From Lumbricus terrestris (lineage: Eukaryota; Annelida; Clitellata; Crassiclitellata; Lumbricidae): a stretch of DNA of 64,000 nucleotides. A model generated the notes under the pieces. That model was given only the letters and a program-made list of their open reading frames with translations. It made no database searches and was not told where the DNA came from. Below, piece by piece: positions 40,997 through 54,101 of this stretch. Made by a program: the position numbers and the translations under genes. Every line of letters begins with the position of its first letter. The first letter of the stretch is position 1. The stretch lies in NCBI GenBank assembly GCA_949752735.1, contig OX457044.1, positions 19,666,021-19,730,020 of the forward strand, in the 5' to 3' direction.

Positions 40997-43900
40997 GTAA
41001 CTAACGGTAAATCTATCCAGGTGTGGATGTACACTGTGCTTATTGAAGCTTAGGCTTATTAATATTATACTTGTACCTTGATAGGTGACATATTGCAATG
41101 CTGCATTGATCTAAATTCACGAGTAATTTAATTATACCGCGGTGCTATTGGATGTGATATTCAAGGGTAATAGGACCAGGGCTAAATCGAAACTTAATAT
41201 AAGCTTATATCTGATAATATCGTGTGAATATGACTAAAGCTGTACCGGGTGTACCCGGTATCGATGTAATAGAATTTGGCAGTTGTAGTGGAGGGTATAC
41301 GTGGGCGTACAGCGTGTACCTACTCACTTCACAAATAATATAATATTCTTGTTTAGTAGAGGGGAAAATGACCTGTATGCACAGTGCACACTCAACCGTG
41401 TAACCTACTTACCTATAATTTTACCACTGTACACCGTAACCGTCTTGTAGGATATCAAGGCTTACCACTGAGCAGCTCTGTGCGTTCCCTAATCACTAAT
41501 CGTGTGGTGAGTAGAGACCTATCTATGATTTATCTCGGGTCTGGCTCTCCCTTGAGCATTCATGACTATTGACTAAGCTCCGAAATCAACTGTTGATTCA
41601 ACTATAGGTATATACTGCAACACGCTCGTTTTTTGCTCAGTCGTTGTCATAAAATCATAGGCTAAATAATATTCGCCTTCATCGTGTATTATATTGACAT
41701 TATATTATGCAAAATGTGGGTCGTACATGTATATAAATGCAGACGCTTAATGTAGTGACGGCTTACTTATAGTATCCGGGACCAACGTATCGGTTAGGGT
41801 CAGGTTTAGGGGTCGTGAGGGTCGGTTAAGGTTAGGCGTCGTGGGAGTCGGTTAGGATCAGCTTAGGCGTCGTGAGGGTCGGTTAAAGTTAGAAATAGAG
41901 TTAGTGTCGTCATTCGGTCCATGATACTATAAGGTTGCCGTAGCGACCGCTCGACCCTATTCAATTGTAAATGAATGTATCGGGTAAGACCCTTGCTACC
42001 GCTGCCTGTTTGAATGGACCCCAGTCACGCCACATATTTTGAGATACCAATGCCACTGTGCAGACCTAACCATAGACCACGATGCAAATCTTGCTTTGTT
42101 TTCAATTTCTCCCATCGAATCATTTCCTTTAAAAGTATTTTGTCAACATTTATGCCACGTAGCAAAAAGGGCGATGACGTAACACAATAAGTGATGACGC
42201 AACACAATAATTGATGACGTCACGCTCTACAGTTGAATCACTGGACTTATCTACCTCAGTTTTATGAAGTCTTTACAGGTTTTAACGGCTCGTTACATTG
42301 CGAGTTTTTAAATACCATTGGTTTTCTTTCGCTACCCGGACCTCGAACGTCTATTATATCTTCTAGAGTTTCATGAAACTCGGATTTTGACGGATTTTAG
42401 GTTACAATACAGCAGGTAACCAGAGTACAGCTTCGTAAACTAAACGGTAGGACACTGTTCCAGATAGCATCGTGTAACATCGCAATTCATGTTGCCTAGC
42501 AACGCATTTTAAAGAAGATCGTTAGTTATTTCACGTTTAAACACAATTAGTTGATTCCAGTTTAATTCGTCCCACTTCAAATGGCGGCAGGGCCGCCGAT
42601 ATGCGGAGGGGACAAATGCCCTGCACGGCTCGGTGACTTTTAGGGGCCTGGACAGGTAATTTATAACTATATAGGCTTAGAAATGTTCATGAGATTTATT
42701 CCTTTTAAATAAATATTCTTGCAGAGAATATTATAGTTTAAGCTTCAAGTTAACAACTGAATAAGATAATCTTTTATATATAATTATAAAATAATATTAG
42801 TTATTATTATTAAATTAAATAAATTTGAATTAATTAGTTGGGTGTACTTGCACTTTTATCATTTCAATTTAAGATAGTCTAGGGACCCCGTCACTCCTCT
42901 GCCTATAATTATGGTCACGGAATTTCTCTCGTCAACCCTCATGAATGACTACATTTCCCTTTACCATCCTCTCGAGATGCCGTGCCCAATAATTGATAAT
43001 TATAAAAATGCACGTAAGCTGAAAGGCAGAGGGTTTTCAAACTGTCAATTACCGTACTATCGTGTGCAATGAACCACAGGGCTAAAAAATCCGTAGGCCC
43101 TATATACAGTCACTAATATACTCCAGATGTGTTTTAACGAGTTCCACTCTAAAGGTGGTAACCGACACCACTAATCCACTATGCATAGTCACGGATCATG
43201 TCGGAAAATAGGTTCAGAATTTAACAAGTTGCCGATTTGTGTTGTGTAAAGAGGGAGCCGATCTTCTCACTTGTGAAGTGAAGGCGATAAAATAAACTTC
43301 AGATTGTACCGTTACTAAATTTTTCAACTCGTGTTTATTGTAAAATTCTGGCGACCACTGCTGAACCACTGCATGGTAGCAAAAGCTCGATGATTAATCG
43401 TACAAAGACCACTTCCAGAAGACTGCCATTACAACGGCATACGGATTACGGATATGTGGGTAGAGGCCGCTTATAAGATGACCGTCGGCTTTCGAGTGCA
43501 TGGAGACTGCATTATGTAAACCACACACATTATAGAAAAGTATGGTGTGTTCGAGTGGAACCAAATGGCCATCACGGATTCTCGTGCATGAAAGTGGCAG
43601 AAAGCAAAGGGACGTTGTATAGTGACGTTGATGTTATTTGACGGGTCTCCACAAGAGCCATTGCATATATCAAAAGCCACCCAATAGCCTCTTCAGATCT
43701 GACGACGAATTGTCTGATGGGGGACATGGTAATATCTCGAGGGAGCTGTCGTTGCCTGGCGTGGATTGTCACGGTGTTCGACGCAATCGCAGCATCGCAT
43801 TGGCGTGTAACATCGCTAAATGAATGCACAGAAAGTAACGGACAATATCATATGCAAATATGCTGATAATATATATATATATATCAGTCACACACAGTCT

Positions 43901-44036
43901 ATGTTTAATTAGTCGGTGTTTATGAGTTTGTCGACTTTTACCAATAATTTCTTGATATATTTATTCATTAATTCTTTATAGATCTCAATACGCCCACGTT
44001 CATTCTCACCATCACTGCCCAGGGTCCGGCCATATA
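40997..44036. other. No recognised gene; two small tandem repeats
   Basis: A GTCGTGAGGGTCGGTTA repeat at 41795-41895 (three units, 26-31 bp) and a GATGACGTAACACAATAA repeat at 42172-42222 (three units, each with a CRE-like half) are the only structures noted. Open frames on both strands at 43471-43829 have no recognised content. Confidence 0.45.
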
Positions 44037-47000
44037 CCCATCCATCCATCCATCCACCGTGTCCATCATCCATTAATCCGTCCATCTATCCATTCATCCA
44101 TCCATCCCTCCACCCATCATCCATCCATCCATCCATCCATCTATCTATCCATCCATCCACCCACCTACCTGCCCATCCATCCACCCACCCATCCATCCAC
44201 CCACCCATCCACCCATCCATCCATCCATCCATCTATCCATCCATCCATCTATCCGTCCATCCATCCTTCCATCCATCCATCCACCCACCTACCCATCCAT
44301 CCATCCATCCATCCATCCACCCATCCACAAACCTACCAACCCATCCATTCATCCATTCATCCATCCATCCAATCCATCCATCCATCCACCCATCATCCAT
44401 CTATCCACCCATCATCCATCTATCCATCCATCCACTCACCCATCCATCCACCCTCCTACCCATCCATCCATCCATCCACCCATCCACAAACCTACCAACC
44501 CATCCATTCATCCATCCATTCATCCATCCATCCAATCCATCCATCCATCCACCCATCATCCATCTATCCACCCATCATCCATCTATCCATCCATCCACTC
44601 ACCCATCCATCCACCCACCTACCCATCCATCCATCCATCCATCCACCCATCCACAAACCTACCAACCCATCCATTCATCCATCCATTCATCCATCCATCC
44701 AATCCATCCATCCATCCACCCATCATCCATCTATCCACCCATCATCCATCTATCCATCCATCCACTCACCCATCCATCCACCCTCCTACCCATCCATCCA
44801 TCCATCCACCCATCCACAAACCTACCAACCCATCCATTCATCCATCCATTCATCCATCCATCCAATCCATCCATCCATCCACCCATCATCCATCTATCCA
44901 CCCATCATCCATCTATCCATCCATCCACTCACCCATCCATCCACCCTCCTACCCATCCATCCATCCATCCACCCATCCACAAACCTACCAACCCATCCAT
45001 TCATCCATCCATTCATCCATCCATCCAATCCATCCATCCATCCACCCATCATCCATCTATCCACCCATCATCCATCTATCCATCCATCCACTCACCCATC
45101 CATCCACCCACCTACCCATCCATCCATCCATCCATCCACCCATCCACAAACCTACCAACCCATCCATTCATCCATCCATTCATCCATCCATCCAATCCAT
45201 CCATCCATCCACCCATCATCCATCTATCCACCCATCATCCATCTATCCATCCATCCACTCACCCATCCATCCACCCTCCTACCCATCCATCCATCCATCC
45301 ACCCATCCACAAACCTACCAACCCATCCATTCATCCACCCATTCATCCATCCATCCAATCCATCCATCCATCCACCCATCATCCATCTATCCACCCATCA
45401 TCCATCTATCCATCCATCCACTCACCCATCCATCCACCCTCCTACCCATCCATCCATCCATCCACCCATCCACAAACCTACCAACCCATCCATTCATCCA
45501 TCCATTCATCCATCCATCCAATCCATCCATCCATCCACCCATCATCCATCTATCCACCCATCATCCATCTATCCATCCATCCACTCACCCATCCATCCAC
45601 CCACCTACCCATCCATCCATCCATCCATCCACCCATCCACAAACCTACCAACCCATCCATTCATCCATCCATTCATCCATCCATCCAATCCATCCATCCA
45701 TCCACCCATCATCCATCTATCCACCCATCATCCATCTATCCATCCATCCACTCACCCATCCATCCACCCTCCTACCCATCCATCCATCCATCCACCCATC
45801 CACAAACCTACCAACCCATCCATTCATCCATCCATTCATCCATCCATCCAATCCATCCATCCACCCATCATCCATCTATCCACCCATCATCCACTCACCC
45901 ATCCATCCACCCTCCTACCCATCCATCCATCCATCCACCCATCCACAAACCTACCAACCCATCCATTCATCCATCCATTCATCCATCCATCCAATCCATC
46001 CATCCATCCACCCATCATCCATCTATCCACCCATCATCCATCTATCCACCCATCATCCATCTATCCATCCATCCACTCACCCATCCATCCACCCTCCTAC
46101 CCATCCATCCATCCATCCACCCATCCACAAACCTACCAACCCATCCATTCATCCATCCATTCATCCATCCATCCAATCCATCCATCCACCCATCATCCAT
46201 CTATCCACCCATCATCCACTCACCCATCCATCCACCCTCCTACCCATCCATCCATCCATCCATCCACCCATCCACAAACCTACCAACCCATCCATTCATC
46301 CATCCATTCATCCATTCATCCATCCAATCCATCCATCCATCCACCCATCATCCATCCATCCACCCATCATCCATCTATCCACCCATCATCCACTCACCCA
46401 TCCATCCACCCACCTACCCATCCATCCATCCATCCATCCACCCATCCACAAACCTACCAACCCATCCATTCATCCATCCATTCATCCATCCATCCAATCC
46501 ATCCATCCATCCACCCATCATCCATCTATCCACCCATCATCCATCTATCCATCCATCCACTCACCCATCCATCCACCCTCCTACCCATCCATCCATCCAT
46601 CCACCCATCCACAAACCTACCAACCCATCCATTCATCCATCCACTCATCCATCCATCCAATCCATCCATCCATCCACCCATCATCCATCCATCCACCCAT
46701 CATCCATCTATCCACCCATCATCCACTCACCCATCCATCCACCCACCTACCCATCCATCCATCCATCCATCCACCCATCCACAAACCTACCAACCCATCC
46801 ATTCATCCATCCATTCATCCATCCATCCAATCCATCCATCCATCCACCCATCATCCATCTATCCACCCATCATCCATCTATCCATCCATCCACTCACCCA
46901 TCCATCCACCCTCCTACCCATCCATCCATCCATCCACCCATCCACAAACCTACCAACCCATCCATTCATCCATCCATTCATCCATCCATCCAATCCATCC

Positions 47001-49393
47001 ATCCATCCACCCATCATCCATCCATCCACCCATCATCCAACTATCCACCCATCATCCACTCACCCATCCATCCACCCACCTACCCATCCATCCATCCATC
47101 CATCCACCCATCCACAAACCTACCAACCCATCCATTCATCCATCCATTCATCCATCCATCCAATCCATCCATCCATCCACCCATCATCCATCTATCCACC
47201 CATCATCCATCTATCCATCCATCCACTCACCCATCCATCCACCCTCCTACCCATCCATCCATCCATCCACCCATCCACAAACCTACCAACCCATCCATTC
47301 ATCCATCCATTCATCCATCCATCCAATCCATCCATCCACCCATCATCCATCTATCCACCCATCATCCACTCACCCATCCATCCACCCTCCTACCCATCCA
47401 TCCATCCATCCATCCACCCATCCACAAACCTACCAACCCATCCATTCATCCATCCATTCATCCATCCATCCAATCCATCCATCCATCCACCCATCATCCA
47501 TCTATCCACCCATCATCCATCTATCCACCCATCCACTCACCCATCCATCCACCCACCTACCCACCCATCCATCCACCCTCCTACCCATCCATCCATCCAT
47601 CCACCCATCCACAAACCTACCAACCCATCCATTCATCCATCCATTCATCCATCCATCCAATCCATCCATCCACCCATCATCCATCTATCCACCCATCATC
47701 CACTCACCCATCCATCCACCCTCCTACCCATCCATCCATCCATCCATCCACCCATCCACAAACCTACCAACCCATCCATTCATCCATCCATTCATCCATT
47801 CATCCATCCAATCCATCCATCCATCCACCCATCATCCATCCATCCACCCATCATCCATCTATCCACCCATCATCCACTCACCCATCCATCCACCCACCTA
47901 CCCATCCATCCATCCATCCATCCACCCATCCACAAACCTACCAACCCATCCATTCATCCATCCATTCATCCATCCATCCAATCCATCCATCCATCCACCC
48001 ATCATCCATCTATCCACCCATCATCCATCTATCCATCCATCCACTCACCCATCCATCCACCCTCCTACCCATCCATCCATCCATCCACCCATCCACAAAC
48101 CTACCAACCCATCCATTCATCCATCCATTCATCCATCCAATCCATCCATCCATCCACCCATCATCCATCCATCCACCCATCATCCATCTATCCACCCATC
48201 ATCCACTCACCCATCCATCCACCCACCTACCCATCCATCCATCCATCCATCCACCCATCCACAAACCTACCAACCCATCCATTCATCCATCCATTCATCC
48301 ATCCATCCAATCCATCCATCCATCCACCCATCATCCATCTATCCACCCATCATCCATCTATCCATCCATCCACTCACCCATCCATCCACCCTCCTACCCA
48401 TCCATCCATCCATCCACCCATCCACAAACCTACCAACCCATCCATTCATCCATCCATTCATCCATCCATCCAATCCATCCATCCATCCACCCATCATCCA
48501 TCCATCCACCCATCATCCATCTATCCACCCATCATCCACTCACCCATCCATCCACCCACCTACCCATCCATCCATCCATCCATCCATCCACCCATCCACA
48601 AACCTACCAACCCATCCATTCATCCATCCATTCATCCATCCATCCAATCCATCCATCCATCCATCCACCCATCATCCATCTATCCACCCATCATCCATCT
48701 ATCCATCCATCCACTCACCCATCCATCCACCCTCCTACCCATCCATCCATCCATCCACCCATCCACAAACCTACCAACCCATCCATTCATCCATCCATTC
48801 ATCCATCCATCCAATCCATCCATCCATCCACCCATCATCCATCTATCCACCCATCATCCATCTATCCATCCATCCACTCACCCATCCATCCACCCTCCTA
48901 CCCATCCATCCATCCATCCACCCATCCACAAACCTACCAACCCATCCATTCATCCATCCATTCATCCATCCATCCAATCCATCCATCCATCCACCCATCA
49001 TCCATCTATCCACCCATCATCCATCTATCCATCCATCCACTCACCCATCCATTCATCCATCCATCCAATCCATCCACCCATCATCCATCTATCCACCCAT
49101 CATCCATCTATCCATCCATCCACTCACCCATCCATTCATCCATCCATCCAATCCATCCACCCATCATCCATCTATCCACCCATCATCCATCTATCCATCC
49201 ATCCACTCACCCATCCATTCATCCATCCATCCAATCCATCCACCCATCCATCCATCCATCCATCCATCCATCTATCCATCCATCCAATCCATCCATCCAT
49301 CCATCTATCCATCCATCCAATCCATCCATCCATCTATCCATCCATCCATCCACTCACCCATCCATCCACCCACCTACCCACCCATACATTCAT
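44037..49393. repeat. CCAT-derived satellite with higher-order structure
   Basis: About 5.4 kb. The marker CACAAACCTACCAACCC occurs 29 times between 44326 and 48927, mostly 163 or 167 bp apart. In the left part the spacing cycles 167-163-163, a 493-bp higher-order unit, marked by CCCACCTACCC against CCCTCCTACCC. From about 45800 shorter (144-147) and longer (170-187) monomers appear. The right end grades into plain CCAT. No gene lies within. Confidence 0.97.
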
Positions 49394-49460
49394 CCAATCT
49401 GCCCTCTTCCTCTTTTTGGCTTCTTTATTATAAAACATTTATTTTCTCTATTATTTCTAG

Positions 49461-49703
49461 GTAGCACACAGCAGCAGCAGCAGCGTTCGTTTCATCAAAG
49501 ACAATAAATCTTTGTGCGGTGTGAAATGAAAGCTATTGCTTCTGTCCTCCGATCTGAGGGCAAATGGATCGAAAAGGCCGCTCAGATGGCGGCGTCATCT
49601 TGTCCTTTTGCAAGCTCAACCCGTGCTTTGTCTGCGGCGGCCTGCCACCCAGGACAGACTCAACACAAGTCAAAAGCATCTTCGCCTAGAATACTCATTA
49701 CAG
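49461..49703 (+). CDS. Candidate first coding exon of a mitochondrial NAD-dependent enzyme
   Basis: A good acceptor (TTTTCTCTATTATTTCTAG, ending 49460) and a consensus donor (ATTACAG|GTAAAC at 49703/49704) bound this exon. The first ATG in frame is at 49526. The protein reads [12 protein letters not shown], then an Ala/Ser/Lys-rich stretch, then SSPRILITG, with the final Gly codon split by the intron (phase 1). R-I-L-I-T-G is the first beta strand and start of the NAD-binding loop in extended short-chain dehydrogenases. A mitochondrial leader directly before it matches the layout of L-threonine 3-dehydrogenase, my best guess. The following exon should supply G-x-x-G; I did not find it here. 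Confidence 0.45.
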
Positions 49704-49804
49704 GTAAACTATACTAACCACATGCAGGTATAGCATTAATGGAAGGCAAAGCTAATCACAGGTGATATTTATTTATTCACATATAATGTAGCCTATTGTA
49801 TTGT

Positions 49805-50040
49805 TTTTCAATATTTATAAAGCGCCTTTATCAGAGTGAACCTTTCAGAGACGTTCCCAGTGCACAAACTACGTCTTGAACTTCTCAGCCTCTCTCCCTC
49901 TGTTTAGGAAGCGCCTGAAGACTATACTAGTCGTTAGCGACAGTGCTAACTTTGGGTCGGGAGCGCTACTGAATCTGTGAGCGGCGCTATATAAGTGTTC
50001 AATTACAATTACAATTACAATTATTTAAGGCTCCGTGAGA
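49805..50040 (+). repeat. Retroelement 3' tails with AATTAC repeat
   Basis: 49808-49870 holds a reverse tail-like segment (AAAGCGCCTTTATCAGAG). 49958-50028 holds a forward tail, GGGAGCGCTACTGAATC, GGCGCTATATAAG, ending in four AATTAC units. Confidence 0.6.
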
Positions 50041-50100
50041 AGAGGCAGGTTTTGAGAAGAGAGAGAACGCAGAAGTGAGATTTCCAAACAGACGTGCAGG

Positions 50101-51000
50101 GTGAACAGAAAGAGAAACCGCAAAGTCAATACGATACTCTTGTATAGGCCTACTAGCTATCATTCTGCAGATATGGCCATTCAATATAACTATATTGGCG
50201 ACACAGTGAAACTGATTACATCCATGAAAACAGAATGGCAGGTGCAGGCTACAGTATAGGGTCTATAATAACTGTTGAGAGCACAGAGCAATCCTAAGAA
50301 CAGTCCGTGCACGGGGACCAAAAATGCCGTGGCAGCCGTTTAAACGGGCAGCAGAGGTGGAGAAAAGTATGCGAACACTCAGTCGCTTTAGAAAAACGTC
50401 TAATCTACGTCTAAAATGCCTGATACATGTATATAATATTGTATATAATATTCTAGGTAGATTGACCTCACAGAGGACATTTTCCTTTTTATCGATGTTT
50501 ATGCAATTCTCGCCTAATAGTCAGTGACGTCGCCAGCTATAGGCTACAGCAATTCAGCAGGTCGTGCCAGGGTCATGGGAGCTGTTCATCGGAACGAAGG
50601 GACTAAATGTAAAGAAGATAGGCCTACTAAAAATTCTAAAGATCTTTAGAGCGACTCAGAAGATATGTCAAGAGCAAAATAGGTAGGTCGCTTGACCAGC
50701 CGCGACCTATTTATGGTGGCGCCAACAATGCTAATACTGCTCATGACGACAGCTTGCTGTATAATTATATACAATGTTGAAGACATCGTCTCCGTCTCTG
50801 TCTCTGTTCTTAGGATTGCTCTGTGCTCTCAACAGTTATTATAGACCCTATACTGTAGCCTGCACCTGCCATTCTGTTTTCATGGATGTAATCAGTTTCA
50901 CTGTGTCGCCAATATAGTTATATTGAATGGCCATATCTGCAGAATGATAGCTAGTATACAAGAGTATCGTATTGACTTTGCGCTTTCTCTTTCTGTTCAC
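50101..51000. repeat. 200-bp inverted repeat with 500-bp spacer
   Basis: 50101-50303 and 50804-51000 are near-perfect reverse complements (GTGAACAGAAAGAGAAA... to ...ATCCTAAGAACAG). The left arm has six extra bases, GGCCTA, that make a TAGGCCTA. The right arm ends exactly where LINE sequence begins at about 51001. No TIR-transposon features were seen. Confidence 0.93.
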
Positions 51001-53145
51001 TTTGCTAACATGACATAGATGGTGTCTACAGCATGATTGTTGATGGACTATGTCGATCCGCAGATGAACACTGCCCAAGAACCACTGCGTCACACTATAA
51101 GCATTATTGGGATAGTGAGCTGACTGATTTAAAAAACAAGTCAATAGCTGCTCATGACTTGTGGAAAGCATGTGGACGACCCAGTCAGGGATCAATACAT
51201 GATGTGAAAAGGTGTGCAAAAGCAGAATATAAGCGTGCAATTAGAAACAAGAAATCTTTGGACGATACTTATGTTTCTAATGACTTGCATGAATATCTTC
51301 TTTCAAAAGATACAAATTCTTTTTGGAAAACCTGGCAAAGCAAATTTAAGAGTAAGCGCAGATCCCCTTTATCTGTAGATGGTTATAATGAACCAAAAGA
51401 CATTGCTAAGGCCTTTGCTAACAATTTTAAAGCTGCATGCTCACCAAATAATGCAAACGCCAGTGAGAAACTTGAGAAGTGCTTTCACGATAGGTTTATC
51501 CAGTATAATCCAGCTTCTGAACTTAAATTGATAACAGTAGAAATTGTTGACCAATGCATTCGTAAAATGAAGCGAGGTAAAGTCGCTGGTCTGGATCATA
51601 TTGAGACGGAACATCTAGTTCATGCTCATCCAAGGCTGGTTGTTTTGCTCTCGCTTCTGTTCAACCAAATGCTTGTGCATGGCAGGGTACCCACCAGTTT
51701 TGGTCTAGGCATAATCATACCCTTGGAAAAGGGGCCTAACGTAGATAAAGGTAATAGTGACAACTATCGTGGCATCACGTTAAGCTCAAATTTATCTAAA
51801 CTTTTCGAAATGTGTATGCTTGAGCACTATGGCAGCTATTTTTGCACGTCTGATTTGCAGTTTGGATTCAAAAAGGGGTTGGGTTGTTCACATGCAATCC
51901 TTGCAGTCAGAGCAGTTGTTGACTACTTTACAAGTCATGTGTCCACTGTCAACTTATGTGCACTGGACATGTCTAAAGCCTTTGATAAAGTGAATCACTT
52001 TACTTTGTTCAATAAACTAATAGACAGAAAGGTTCCTCGGGAGCTTTTGACCACACTTATAAGTTGGTATAGTCTGAGTGCAGCATTTGTGAAATGGGAC
52101 AACATATTATCAGAGATGATAACCCTAACATGTGGGGTTAGGCAGGGTGGTGTTCTATCCCCGGTGCTGTTTGCTGTCTATGTGAATGACATTATTGAAA
52201 AATTAAGTAGGTCTAGTCATGGGTGTAGAATTGGCGATACTTACTTGGGATGTGTCATGTACGCAGATGATCTCATCTTAATTTCAGCATCGCTGTGTGA
52301 CCTCCAATCAATGGTTGATATTAGCTTTGCCGAGTTAAAAGGTATTGAGATGAAACTTAATGTAGCCAAATCTCAAGTTATAAGGATTGGAACACGGTTT
52401 CGTAATACATGTAAGTGCATTAAGGTCAATGGAGTAGATATCAGTTTTGTTGACAAATTAAAATATTTGGGCTGTTTTCTGACTGCAGCCAAGTCATTTA
52501 AAATTAGTCTGCATGAAATGCGTGTGAAGTTTTACAGGTCATTTAATTCATTGTATAGTAAATGCTACAAACTCAGTGAACCAGTTTTGTTGCATTTAGT
52601 TGCTGCCCACTGTAAACCGTTTCTCCTTTATGGAATGGAAGCTGTGAGCCCTACCAAAAGTGAGCTGAACTCTTTAGAGTACACTTACAGCTCTGCAGTA
52701 TGTAAAATTTTTAAAGTCTCCCATAGTAGTGTTGCATCTGTACTGCACTTCATGCATGAAATTAATATTACAGACTGCTGGTTATCCAGAAGATTGCGTT
52801 TTATCCAGAAATGCCTTTCACACAACAATGTTGTTGTCAGTTTTGCATCATGCTTCTCTTACACGCCTTAAGTGTTTGAGCGCTTGTTATTTTCAGTGTA
52901 TATATTCTTGTTGTGTATAACCACCACTGTCTGGGAATGTAGCCTACATTTGATATAATTTTTTTATGGCTTAGGTCAACCTAGAAGTCCTATGCATGCA
53001 AACTTTTATAATAAGGAAACTTAGTCTGTTTTCTGTCTTTAGTGCTATGCAGGCAGATATGCTGTCCTGTGAATGCTGTATTTCTTTGTTGTTTTATTAA
53101 TTGTGCTACCATCATTTGGTGAATAAAAGATTGATATAATTATAG
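51001..53145 (+). mobile_element. 5'-truncated CR1/Jockey-group LINE
   Basis: Contains one long reverse-transcriptase ORF followed by about 270 bp of 3' untranslated sequence ending GAATAAAAGATTGATATAAT. The endonuclease domain expected upstream is missing: in-frame sequence begins DIDGVYS just before the first Met, with a stop about 6 nt further up. The break is at the junction with the 200-bp inverted repeat. Confidence 0.85.
51033..52871 (+). CDS. LINE reverse transcriptase (endonuclease lost)
   Basis: 612-codon intact ORF. Residues 243-256 give NYRGITLSSNLSKL (RT finger). LCALDMSKAFD at 308-318 carries catalytic Asp312, GVRQGGVLSPVLF at 368-380 is the template-grip block, YADD at 410-413 holds the other catalytic pair, and KLKYLGCFLT at about 476-485 is the thumb-side block. 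The enzyme copies the element's RNA at nicked DNA (target-primed reverse transcription). An N-terminal AP-like endonuclease, normally fused, is absent, so this copy cannot move by itself. The uninterrupted frame points to a fairly recent insertion. The RT style suggests a CR1/L2/Daphne-like clade; assignment needs a tree. Confidence 0.93.
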   Translation: MIVDGLCRSADEHCPRTTASHYKHYWDSELTDLKNKSIAAHDLWKACGRPSQGSIHDVKRCAKAEYKRAIRNKKSLDDTYVSNDLHEYLLSKDTNSFWKTWQSKFKSKRRSPLSVDGYNEPKDIAKAFANNFKAACSPNNANASEKLEKCFHDRFIQYNPASELKLITVEIVDQCIRKMKRGKVAGLDHIETEHLVHAHPRLVVLLSLLFNQMLVHGRVPTSFGLGIIIPLEKGPNVDKGNSDNYRGITLSSNLSKLFEMCMLEHYGSYFCTSDLQFGFKKGLGCSHAILAVRAVVDYFTSHVSTVNLCALDMSKAFDKVNHFTLFNKLIDRKVPRELLTTLISWYSLSAAFVKWDNILSEMITLTCGVRQGGVLSPVLFAVYVNDIIEKLSRSSHGCRIGDTYLGCVMYADDLILISASLCDLQSMVDISFAELKGIEMKLNVAKSQVIRIGTRFRNTCKCIKVNGVDISFVDKLKYLGCFLTAAKSFKISLHEMRVKFYRSFNSLYSKCYKLSEPVLLHLVAAHCKPFLLYGMEAVSPTKSELNSLEYTYSSAVCKIFKVSHSSVASVLHFMHEINITDCWLSRRLRFIQKCLSHNNVVVSFASCFSYTP

Positions 53146-53149
53146 GGCC

Positions 53150-53868
53150 TTCAGTCTGATTCCATGCTGTATGTATGCTCTGTCACCCAGTTCTTAGCAA
53201 TTGAAGTCAGGGATGCCACTCATAGCTTTTTACACCTAGATCTAGGTTTTTTCGGTCTTGTCTAGGTTTCTAGGTATTTTCTTGTGGTGGCTTCCGACTT
53301 TTTTTTACATAAAAATAGATTTTTTAGGTGAAAATGCACAAAGGACGTAAAAAAGTCGACACTTTTTTGTGAATTTTAGCTAAAAACTTTAGATTTTGGA
53401 GCGAAAGACTAAAAAATGTCGTCAGAAATTTCAAGCCCGAAAATCCGACGGACAATAACTATAGCCAAGTAAATGTAAATGTATAATTGCAGCATTTTGA
53501 TTGTGCCGCTTAGTGTTCATAGTCGTCAATTTGGACCGTTATATCATATTATAAGCTCAAATTTATGTACCCCTTCAAGAATCACTTTCGAGAATTCGCG
53601 TATATACCGTCTGACGACAGAAACCACTTTCGAGCCAAAACGTTCTTAAATGCTTAAAAAAGCCAAGAAATGCCAGAGTTCATGTCTAGTAATAAGCAGC
53701 TGATTCTCGCAAGATGAACTGACGCCCACAGCGACCCATTTATGATGCACCAAAGATGTCTGCATAATTTAGCACTGGCAGGACAGATTGATAATGGACT
53801 GAGCGGATCAAGTGGTTAGCAGTGTCGCTGATATGCCAGCGTAGGCCCCATACATTTAGTTAAATAAT
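53150..53868. other. No gene; possible hAT-like remnant
   Basis: CAGGGATGCCACTC at 53208 looks like a hAT-type left end. GAAATTTCAAGCCCGAAAA and ACTAAAAAATGTCGTCAG recall families 2 and 3, but no right end was found. Confidence 0.35.
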
Positions 53869-54101
53869 GGGGTGCGGTGGTGTAGTGGTGGCGTCGTTGC
53901 CTTGAAGCCGGAAGGTTCGATGTTCGAATCCACCTCAAGTCGCCGCGTAAGAACCTTGGGCAAGTCCTTCACTCGCAATTGCTCAGCGCTTCGGCGTGAA
54001 ACTCCGATGCAGTGTCCGCTCTGCAGTCGGGAGCGCCTCTGAGTAGAATGCTTGAAAAGGCGCTATAACAAGTGCACATACAAACAAACAAACAAGCAAA
54101 A
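53869..54101 (+). mobile_element. tRNA-derived SINE, copy 2
   Basis: GGGGTGCGGTGGTGTAGTGG (A box), GATGTTCGAATCC (B box, ends 53931), GAACCTTGGGCAAGTCCTTC, GTGAAACTCCGATGCAG, then the tail GGGAGCGCCTCTGAGTAG and AAGGCGCTATAACAAG with CAAACAAACAAACAAG. Full-length. Confidence 0.9.

Noticed and set aside
42588..42625. CAGGGCCGCC...TGCCCTG, a possible tiny hAT-like element
   Set aside because: Inverted ends are only partly complementary and no 8-bp flanking duplication was found.
44037..49393. Regular repeats that might suggest a CRISPR array
   Set aside because: Repeats and would-be spacers are all CCAT variants, the unit is about 165 bp, there are no cas genes and the genome is animal; this is satellite DNA.
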